Assembly: GCA_029204225.1 (NCBI GenBank)
Contig: CM055113.1
Span: 28,535,592 to 28,599,591 of the forward strand
Source of the DNA: Diphasiastrum complanatum
Taxonomy: Eukaryota; Streptophyta; Lycopodiopsida; Lycopodiales; Lycopodiaceae
DNA length: 64,000 nt
Direction of reading: 5' to 3'
Shown: positions 56,136-64,000 of the stretch, in pieces
How positions within the stretch are numbered: position 1 is the stretch's first letter
Layout of the letters: each line of letters opens with the position of its first letter
The notes under the pieces: generated by a model
Told to the model about the DNA's origin: nothing
The model's database searches: none
Seen by the model: only the letters and a program-made list of their open reading frames with translations
Made by a program: the position numbers and the translations under genes

Positions 56136-56445
56136 AGAATTGAATCGTTCATAAAACATTCATTCATGTCTTTGTTGTGCTGATGTTTCTATGGAATGCT
56201 GAATTTTTGAAGCTTAAAGATGTTTTGAAGGTTGATTCCAGTTTTCATCAACAATTCAAAGATCAACTCAAAACAACCTATTCAATTAAAGAAACAAAAG
56301 ACACATATTCTCTAAGACGAAGAAATATCTAAAGGACGAAATACACGAAGAAATTTTTTTTCGCGTTAACGAAAATCTAAAGAATAGAATGTTTCGTGAA
56401 TAGTCCTCAATAAGAAGATGTTATGTTCACGAGGATGTTTCACAT

Positions 56446-56460
56446 TTGAGGAAGGGGATA
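56446..56460 (+). other. Polypurine tract of the Tat element
   Basis: GAGGAAGGGGATA lies directly before the 3' LTR start at 56461. Confidence 0.85.
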
Positions 56461-57701
56461 TGTGATGCCACCTTATTGTTAAAAATTGAATATACTCGAA
56501 AATGAAGATATGAGCTGGTTAAGTATAAATCATGAAGAGGCCTAAAGTCATGTTTTGGAAATATATCTCCTAGTTACTTGCCTTGTAATTAAGGGCAAGA
56601 CCTTTAATGAGAAAGACATTACTTTGAATAACCTTTACTAGGTGGTCCACACAAAATGACTAGATACGAAAAGACATGTTTACCTAGAGTAGCTTTAACT
56701 CGTAGTTAAGTATACCTTTCATGGTATAATTGAACGTATTTTCAATCTAATTGTTAACTAGACCCTTTCACGAGAGCGACACACCTATTGTTTTAGAGGT
56801 GTGTTTGTTCGCCCCGTAGAACATATATTGATCTCACACTTCAGTCTCAAGCATCGAGACAAAAGAGTTTATGCATATGTAAGAGATTGAAGAAGTGAAT
56901 AGAGTTTTGTGAGTTATTCTCTCTTATCTCTGTTCTCCGCACTGTTGAGTGTGAGTGATCTTGAGTCTGCTAACAATCTCTATGCATTACATGAATTACT
57001 CTCTGATCAGACAGACGCTCTAGTGCATTACAGTCCTTTGTTGTGTATCTCTAAAGCATGCCCTAAAAAGACTGTCTTTAAACCAACTTATTCGTCTGTT
57101 GCGAATACTTTCTTTTCGGCACTCGAATAACGACTATCTTTGGTACAATCTAGCACGATCATTGAATAAAGCTGTATGTATATATATGAGATGACAATCC
57201 TTGTTTGAAGAATTGAGTCTTTGATCTGTTTTCCTGATTGGCATTGACATAAGTTTCTAATATGTTCTAAAACCATTCATGTTCTTTAACCATTAATTTG
57301 GACTTTAGTTGTTGAGGACTTCTTTCTAGAAACAAACAGTTCGCGAACGCGATTAATTAATTGTCTGCACAGTCGCAAATACATCAAACAACTCTCGACT
57401 CTTGTTGACACCTTAATGAGCCAGAGTGTAGTATTGTTGTACTACTCTGATAACATCTCATATGTAGAACACGTTTCATTCGATTTGATAGAGGCTAGAT
57501 TGTTGTTCTGAAATTATTAACATTACATTTTCCAAACCATAAGTAATACTGGTTACTTTTTAATGTCGGTTGACAACCAGAAAAACACTCGAAACCACTT
57601 GCCATAATTGTACCAAATACATAACTTTCTAACGTTGTCCTCTATGGGAATGACATTATTTACTATAAAATCTATATTAACCATGTTGGTATAGTACGAC
57701 A
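56461..57701 (+). repeat. 3' LTR of the Tat element
   Basis: 1241 bp, same ends as the 5' LTR. Substitutions are concentrated in the first 250 bases; the remainder is almost identical. Confidence 0.95.
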
Positions 57702-57706
57702 CTAAT

Positions 57707-57925
57707 ATTAGGTTGATTAACTGGCACTGATACAGAGTGTGGTGATGATGGAGCTACCTCCTTGTGCTTTTGTGCTCGTGTAACAACTAACACTTGAACG
57801 TTACGATAGGGAGGTCTCCTTGGTACAGTTGAGTCTGGAGTTATGCTTGTGTCTAATGATGATTCAGTAAGTAGCATGTACAAATCAGATGATGAGAGCA
57901 CAAAGCAATGGCGGATGAAAAGCAC
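57707..57925 (-). pseudogene. Older Tat-type gag segment, upstream half of the split relic
   Basis: Minus-strand frame reads RRPPYRNVQVLVVTRAQKHK and SVSVPVNQPNI, running to the CTAAT duplication. On the other side of the inserted Tat element the reading continues with SQLGGPGLPYSNVK (50527 downward), so both belong to one older copy. Homology to the right ends at about 57925 beside a Copia relic. Confidence 0.7.
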
Positions 57926-57930
57926 GTACT

Positions 57931-59475
57931 CTAAACTATCTCTGAGTAACTGAAAACTCTGTCTAATAAATCATTGTGGACAAGGTCGAGGATGCCATTG
58001 GCTCTCCTTTCTCCACTTTTGAGAAATCTCCTTCTGTGTTGTTTTTCCAAAATGCAGCCTTCACAAATTTTTCCTTCAAAAGAAATATCAAGCAATCCAA
58101 TAACTAAATTACCTCTTTTGAGAATTTGTAAACTTTGAGCATTAATACGACCAAATCGTTGATGCCAAAGATCACTTCGACTATCAACAATGCTTACCAT
58201 GGCTTGATCAAAATATCTCACATTCAATTTGTCGAGCCAATTTCCATTGACTCTAGCTCCTGTATTCATCAATTTGTAGTGATTCTTGATGTTCTTGACA
58301 AGACATTTGTCGCTATCAAACTCTACCTTGAGTTGTTGATCAACCATCATCCCAACTGATAGTAGATTGTTAGCTAAGCCATGTACATATTGCACATTGC
58401 TTATCCATTTTATTATCCAGCTTCATTGGTGCCACTCCAAGTCCTATAATTGGGAACAATTGGCCATCAGCTTGTCCAACTTCATCACCATTGTGGATTT
58501 TCCTGAATTTTGAAAACCACTCCTTCCTTGAAGTCATGTGCTTGGATGTTTTATTATCAATGTTTTAGGTATCCTTGGTTTCATCACTTGTCATTAGTGT
58601 AACAATGAACAAGTTTGAGCTCTCACTTGCATCATCCTCATATTTGTCATTATCAGATTGATGTTGATCAACATAATTGCCTAGTCGCCATTTGCCTTTC
58701 CACTATGCTGATTCTTTTTGTTTCTCGAACCACGTACGCTCCCAATAACTAGGTTGGTTGCAATATTGGCAATTCTCATATTTCTTCTGCCTTGGATGCC
58801 ATGTCCTTGACCTCGACCTTGATGCCAATTGCCTTGATTTGTACCATCATTGGATTGTCCTTGAAATTGTCGGAACGATCCATGATTTTAGTTTCAACCT
58901 CGCGATTGGTGTCTTCCATGACTGAATCTGCCACCTCATCCTTTGACTGCAAGAGCTTAATCAAATTCCCTATTATGATGACTCAAATTCTCTTGACATT
59001 GTTCTTCCTGCAAACGCAACCCACCTAATTCTTCATAGGTTGGAAGATTCTTCCGTGTGACTATACTAGTCACAAACATCTAATGTGACTCACTCAAGCT
59101 GTTCAATGTCAATTGCACAATCTCACGTTTTTGTACTCGCTCTCCAACAACAACTAATTGATCATGGATCTCTTTTAACTTTAGTAGGTGACCACACCAT
59201 CATCCATTCGTAATGTATTCAGCTTCGTCTTCAGAAATAGCACTCGAGATGTGTTTTTGGTTTCAAAAAATGCCTTCAACGTATCCCAATTTTCTTTCAG
59301 TCCTTCTGAATCCGAAATGTAGAGAGTAATCGCCTTTCTGAGTGATAAGTTGATGACATTCTGTGTTTTCCGTTTTTTCTTGTCAATCATGATCTCCCAT
59401 AGCTCCTTTTCCATCAAAATGTTCTTCATTTTGAGTTTCCAGCTAGGTCAAAGTATCACTCTGTTTTCTGCTTTC
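57931..59475 (-). pseudogene. Decayed Copia gag, protease and pre-integrase
   Basis: From right to left on the minus strand: gag (KLKMKNILMEKELWEIMI, KAFFETKNTSRVLFLKTKLN), a spoiled zinc knuckle near 58750-58780 (NCQYCNQPSYW), protease region with the DSGA motif replaced by DNKT before SKHMTSRKEW (near 58540-58570), then LANNLLSVGMMVDQQLKVEF and LWHQRFGRINAQSL, where the second zinc-finger His is Arg, ending CEGCILEKQHRRRF. Stops and shifts abound in the middle. Domain order and spacing are normal; integrase core and beyond are missing. Confidence 0.85.
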
Positions 59476-60236
59476 CTACAAAAAGAACTAGTGGACAGAG
59501 TCTTTAGGAAGAATGGGGGCGTCCCAAGAACTAGGGGTACTTGTGGGACCCTTCAAATGAAATGAAATTTGAAGTGAATTTTCTTCAATCAATAAGAGTC
59601 GTTGATCTACTTCGATCCAACAGTCAGATTCAAGGATACGGGCACCTATGACACATGGCAGGTTGCTATTGGCGTGCATTCACTCCCTGGCTGCTTGAAA
59701 ACCCCTGCATACATTGAATTTTTAAAACACTTCAACGCATGGACAGGGACATTTTGGAGGCATTTTGTGAGGTTGTGGAGGCGTTTCGGCCTTTTCTGTT
59801 GACGTTTCGAGGTTGGAAGCAACCATTTCGGCCTAAAAGCAGGAGTTTTGGCTTTGTTTTTAGGCGTTTTGGCCTTGCTTTCAACTTTTTCCTAGAGTGC
59901 AATACAGGGATAAAAAAAAGTCCATAAACTAGGCAAACAGCAAAACATGGCCTATTCTAACTCAAATCTTCACCAAAAAGACTAATTTTTAGTGCATTGA
60001 GCTCCTAAATCATATCTGCTTGCAGTTGGCTACTTCCCAACACCATTCTCACTGCAAATGATTAACAATACTCAATTTTTTAAACCTATTCTACTTGCTT
60101 GCACACATTTCACAAAAAATCACAAAAATAGGCTAAAACTTAATATATCACAGTTTTTCAGTTTCTAAATGCCTCATAACTGTGAATGGCAGTACTAGAC
60201 ACTGTTTAGTGTGATTTGCAATTCCCCAAATAGCCA
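59476..60236. other. Unassigned sequence with GGCGTTTnGGCC-like phrases
   Basis: No gene is supported. From 59750 to 59890, GGCGTTTCGGCCTTTT, TTTCGGCCTAAAAGC and GGCGTTTTGGCCTTGC recur loosely. This could be LTR or leader of a neighbouring Copia. Confidence 0.4.
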
Positions 60237-61408
60237 AAGTAGTTTGAGAAGTTCTAATTACTTCTATTTCTAATATGTAGTGCAAATGACCAAGATCATA
60301 TACATCAAATTCTTTCTTGAGTGCTATCTTGATGTCATCTACATCTTGCTTGTTGCCTCCACTCAAAATGATATCATCCACATAGATTAGAGGGATAGTA
60401 ACATAATTTCTAGCAAATCTATAATAAAGTGAATGATCATATTCATCCATAATCAATTTTTGGGAAAGTAGAAAGGCGTTAAGCTTAGAATACCAACTCC
60501 TTGGTGCTTGCTTAAGCCCATAGAAACTCTATTGGAGAAAACAAACATGATTAGGCTTGCCATGAGAAATGTAACCCTCGGGTTGCTCCATGTAAACCTC
60601 CTCTTCAAGATTTCCATTCAAGAATGTATTAGTGATATCTAATTGCCATAGATCCCAATCATACAAAGTTGCAAGAGAGAAAAGGACTTGAATGCTTAGC
60701 GTCTTTGCCACAGGTGCAAAGGTCTCATCATAGTCAATACCATACTCTTGAGCATATCCTTTTGCCACCATCCTTGTCTTGTATTATGATTCATCTTGAT
60801 TAGTCTTCACATTGAAGATCCACTTGCATCCAATTGTCTTCTTGTCATTAAGGAAGTTCCACCAATCTCCATGTGTTGTTCTTCAAAAGAGCTTGATACT
60901 CAAGATCCATTACTTGCACCCACTCCTCCTTTTGAATTGCTTCATCTACACATGTAGGTTCATCAAAAGAGGTTAGGAAAGCAAAGTTAGTACCTTCAAC
61001 TTGCTTATGTCCCTTCTCATCATATGTGAGCCTGAAGATTTTTGTCTTTCCCTTGATGTCCTCCTTGGCTTTTGACTTGAAGAAGGCTATTCACCATCCA
61101 CATCCAAAGTGTCATCAACATCAAGAATGTTAGATCCAATCACCACATCACCACTTGAAGAAACTTTTGGAATGTTTCCTTCATAAAAAATGACATCTCT
61201 TCCGATGACCACTTTCTTAGTTGAAAAAATATAAACCTTCTAAGCCTTGGTCACCTCACTAAAACCAACAAATATACCTTTCTTTGAAGATGGATCCTCC
61301 TTTCTCCCATCATCAAGAGTAATGTTGATATAGCAAATGCATCCAAAAGTTTTGAAAACCTTGACACTCGGTGTCCTACCAAATAACATCTCAAAAGGTG
61401 TTTTGAGA
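60237..61408 (-). pseudogene. Copia integrase C-terminus and reverse transcriptase remnant, related to the complete element
   Basis: Minus-strand order: KTPFEMLFGRTPSVKVFKTF, GIFVGFSEV, the linker, then MVAKGYAQEYGIDYDETFAP, QLDITNTFLNGNLEEEVYME, FYGLKQAPRSWYSKLNAFLL and LIYVDDIILSGGN, ending in HYILEIEVIRTSQTT at 60237. It follows the complete Copia at 38773-42726 nearly residue for residue, so it is a diverged member of that family. Several stops and shifts near 60540, 60780-61080 and 61240. Both ends are truncated. Confidence 0.88.
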
Positions 61409-61778
61409 AAGATTCAACTAGTTTGATCATATTCGCTATATTTCCATATTTGGCATATTGAGGCCAACTTGTTTTTAGACTTAGAGATTGAATTTTCAAA
61501 GTTCATTGTCATTTGAATAAACACTTTTTGAAAGTGTGAGAAAGTTAGAAGGCGTGTTTGAGTAGATTCAACATCAATAGTGCTTTATCATTTCATTCAA
61601 GTTTGATCAAGTTCTATTAGTGTTTGCATCTCATTTTGTGTGTAGATGCTGAGATTGGTAGTGTATTTCTCTTTCTAACCAAAGATCTTTCAAGTGTTGG
61701 ATTATTCTCCTTCTTACCAATCGTCTAATCAGTTTTAATCTTCATCCATTGTTTATCCAGTTCTGCAAATTTTCCCGT
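61409..61778. other. Unassigned sequence
   Basis: No repeat or coding evidence. It may belong to the LTR of the following Copia; TGTTGGATTATTC at about 61694 is one possible LTR start. Confidence 0.35.
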
Positions 61779-61960
61779 GTGTTTACACAGTCTGGAAAAT
61801 TACAAGTGTTTTTACACAGTCTGCAGAATTACACGGAGTTTACGACAGTGTCGCATTTTTTGCTTGACAGAAATCTTGTGTCAAAATGCAGTGTCATCTT
61901 TTTCGCATTTTTTGCCTATCAGGAATCTCGTGCAAATATGCAGAGTCGCATTTTCCACTT
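61779..61960 (+). repeat. Two adjacent two-copy tandem repeats
   Basis: TTTACACAGTCTGnAnAATTACA occurs at about 61780 and 61809 (period 29). TCGCATTTTTTGC...CTTGTG-like units occur at 61851 and 61903 (period 52), with a partial third near 61946. Such repeats often lie in LTR U3 regions. Confidence 0.65.
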
Positions 61961-62236
61961 TTTCCAAAGAGCCTCAAATGTTAAGGACTCTGGCAAAGTG
62001 TGGGGCAATCCTAAATGAGATTTAAGGGCACCTTTGCACCTTTTTGCAAAAAACCCGACAGTGTCGCTTGTGGCTGTTTTAGTTTATTTCTACAGAGCTA
62101 TAGTTTTGGTCCATTTATGCAGACAGAACGTTTACGACCAATTTCACCACTTATCAGCAATCAATAACAAGGACCGCATGGATGCCAACGGATCACCAGC
62201 CAATTGGCGATCGCAATTGACGACCTAATTTCTTAG

Positions 62237-62245
62237 TATAAATAG
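62237..62245 (+). promoter_or_regulatory. TATA box of the Copia LTR
   Basis: TATAAATAG in GC-poor context inside the LTR; the CT-rich tract downstream would be transcribed. Confidence 0.6.
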
Positions 62246-62308
62246 CTATTCATATTCATACATATTAATTCATTGCAAATCAGAATTATCGAAAGCGTTT
62301 GAATAGTT

Positions 62309-62310
<2 letters not shown>

Positions 62311-62397
<87 letters not shown>
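62311..62397. repeat. (CT)n microsatellite, about 43 units
   Basis: Uninterrupted CT dinucleotides inside the LTR. The Arg-Glu repeat frame on the minus strand is an artefact. Confidence 0.97.
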
Positions 62398-62401
<4 letters not shown>

Positions 62402-62914
62402 GCGAGCTTGAACACTTCTGAGCATCCTAGCTCACTTTTTAGAGTTGTTTTAGATATTGCTATTGTGCTACTGCTCATTAGCATTGCGCATTAATTTAGA
62501 CTTTCATTTTTAGCCGCTCAGAGATAGCATAGAGTACATGGCTTCAATCCGCAACTTATTGTACTCATTTACTTCTGTTTCATTTTGAATCAATACTATT
62601 CTTTATTGCGTTCAGTTTCATCTCAGAATGTATGCGTTTCTATATTTCTTCGCGACTAATTCGCAAACAATTCGCGACTAATTATTTTTCTGATAATTTT
62701 CAATGCTTAATTGTTTGGCTACGTAATCACTGTAGTACTGACGTTCAAAGTTAGTTACTATAAGTTCAAACATGATTTCTATCACTATTGTCTTGTTTGG
62801 AATTGATAGGCGTAGTCATGCATTGGAAAGATGAAGATAGTTTATTCCGCCATGCACGGAAGGTTTTCATTTCTTTTCGAGCTAGACCTATCTTCTGCAT
62901 ACCACTTTTCGACA

Positions 62915-62926
62915 TGGTATCAGAGC
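62915..62926 (+). other. Copia primer-binding site (initiator Met tRNA)
   Basis: TGGTATCAGAGC follows the LTR end directly. A weaker echo (TATCAGAGC) occurs at about 62961. Confidence 0.92.
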
Positions 62927-63120
62927 TGTTTCACTACTTCTTTATCTGATTCCAATATGATATCAGAGCAAAAGCTCTAATAGTTCATATCTTTTGCGAT
63001 ATCAAATTGATATAATACTCTTTAGTTCTTTTCAACCTTTCAGTATCAGAGAATTGATTTTTTATTGTTGGCATTACCACATCTTAGCATCATCGATACA
63101 ATCGACAGACTAAGTTCCAG

Positions 63121-64000
63121 ATGGATTCTCAAAGTAAAGCCAATCTTATCACAGAAAAGCTAAATGGATCCAATTATTATTTGTGGAAATTTAAGATGAA
63201 GACCTTGCTAATTGCCAGCAAATTATGGGATGTTGTTATAGGTACAGAAGTAAAACCTGAAGACGACGACTCGAAGTGGAAATCGAAGGACGGTAAAGCT
63301 TTTGTGCTTATTATCTTCAATATATCAAATACACAGATTGGACACATAGCTGAAGCTAAAACGTCAAGAGACGTTTGGGACATTTTGAACTCACTATATG
63401 ACGTGAGGGACGTAACTACTAAGTTACATCTACGAAGGAAATTCTTCACATTCAAAATGTCTACTGGTGATTCTCTTTAGAGTCACATTAACCAGTTTAA
63501 GAATCTTTTGCAACAGATGGCCATTGTCGGATCAGTCGTAGACGATCAAGATGCAATTATGACATTGCTTTCAAGCTTGCCCTCTACATATGAGAACTGG
63601 GTGATGATCATATCGACACACTCAGATTTAACTCTTACTAGAGTTATCACTATGTTGCTGCAAGAAGACAATAGATGAAGTCAAGACACTTTGTCTACTT
63701 CCTCCTCTCAGGTTCTATTTGTCAACAAAGTCTCTAAGTGACAAAAGCAGAAAAGCTCCCAAAAGGCTGCAACGAATCAGAAACAGACTCAAGGTCAAGA
63801 ACAATCATCGAATCCACAGTCGAAGAAGAAGATGTTTTGCAGGACCATTGCAAGCGCAATAACCATGAGATCAAGGATTGTCGAATTCTCCAAGCGAAGA
63901 ACACAGCCAAGCAACCTGATCAACAAGCAAACACAGTCTCATCATCTTCCCAGGTCGAAGTGGACGAAGGTGTCATGGTCAAAATCAGTCCAATAAGGAC
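63121..64000 (+). pseudogene. gag: Copia gag, 5' part, continues beyond the window
   Basis: Starts MDSQSKANLITEKLNGSNYY at the first ATG after the leader. Gag helices follow (WKFKMKTLLIASKLWDVVIG, SRDVWDILNSLYDVRDVTTK), a TAG at 63478, then QFKNLLQQMAIVGSVVDDQD and SSLPSTYENWVMII in the same frame, more stops near 63676 and 63739, a Gln/Lys-rich spacer and a zinc-knuckle-like block (CKRNNHEIKDC, near 63850-63880) in a shifted frame. Only about four lesions occur in 880 bases, so this copy is younger than most relics here but not functional. Protease and pol would lie outside the window. Confidence 0.85.

Larger units (their letters stand above)
50523..57706 (+). mobile_element. Tat-type Ty3/gypsy element, defective, with 5-bp target duplication
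   Basis: The element proper is 50528-57701 (7174 bp) between exact CTAAT duplications (50523-50527 and 57702-57706). LTRs of 1265 and 1241 bp differ by about a dozen substitutions and one indel of about 22 bases. Inside are a tRNA-Asp-type primer site, a gag-like stub, a ruined integrase, a low-complexity spacer, a long extra coding region and a polypurine tract. Protease, reverse transcriptase and RNase H are missing. Near-identical LTRs with such decay mean it was probably mobilised by enzymes of another element. Confidence 0.93.
61979..62914 (+). repeat. 5' LTR of a plus-strand Copia (left border provisional)
   Basis: The right end (TTTTCGACA) is fixed by the primer site. A TATA box (TATAAATAG, 62237-62245) sits 70 bases before a long CT tract, as expected for a U3 promoter. 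The left border at TGTTAAGGACTC (61979) is a guess; TGTTGG at about 61694 is an alternative. Confidence 0.5.

Noticed and set aside
62233-62484. Minus-strand Arg-Glu repeat ORF
   Set aside because: Translation of the CT microsatellite.

Overview
This window looks like heterochromatic nuclear DNA of a land plant. It is AT-rich and built almost entirely of LTR retrotransposons and their wreckage. Copia primer-binding sites match the 3' end of initiator methionine tRNA, and both chromovirus-type and Tat/Athila-type Ty3/gypsy elements are present. Introns are short with GT-AG borders, and microsatellites are common. I see no prokaryotic operon, rRNA, tRNA gene or CRISPR array, and no clearly intact host gene. 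The species cannot be named from the sequence.

Layout, left half. At 1-2007 lies the 3' end of a Ty3/gypsy chromovirus (integrase, chromodomain, 3' LTR); an inverted fragment of a related LTR recurs at 8372-8581. At 2542-3883 is a multi-exon remnant of a Ulp1-like (C48) cysteine peptidase. GACGTC-rich repeat blocks lie at 4600-5110 and 18900-19260. At 6514-7264 is a hAT-like non-autonomous DNA transposon with an exact 8-bp target duplication, inserted in an old tandem array that carries expanded microsatellites (7280-7960). A CpG-rich island spans about 9780-10520. At 14467-18895 is a defective Copia element with a minisatellite in its LTR, a large internal deletion, and about 1.9 kb of foreign sequence that carries an unfamiliar protein remnant. 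Between 19261 and 27290 are decayed Copia pieces, nested direct repeats and a near-perfect 67-bp hairpin.

Layout, right half. At 27291-30904 (minus) is a Copia element whose LTR is joined directly to pol. At 32527-36230 (minus) is a Copia copy truncated inside RNase H. At 36770-37167 is an intron-less, frameshifted histone H3 remnant that looks like centromeric H3. At 38123-44553 (minus) is a complete Copia element: two 655-bp LTRs that differ at about three sites, an exact 5-bp target duplication and one uninterrupted 1317-codon gag-pol. It sits inside the RNase H end of an older Copia copy. At 46409-48526 is a Copia derivative reduced by in-frame deletions. At 50528-57701 is a Tat-type gypsy element with near-identical LTRs and an exact 5-bp target duplication. 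It has almost no gag-pol beyond a ruined integrase, but a long extra coding region after pol, and it sits inside an older Tat-type gag/protease. Two more decayed Copia copies follow (57931-61408), then a plus-strand Copia LTR and gag that run off the window end.

How the parts relate. The only apparently autonomous unit is the Copia element at 38123-44553. The Tat element must have been defective when it inserted, so related autonomous elements elsewhere probably supplied its enzymes. Most remaining features record older waves of insertion, truncation and nesting.
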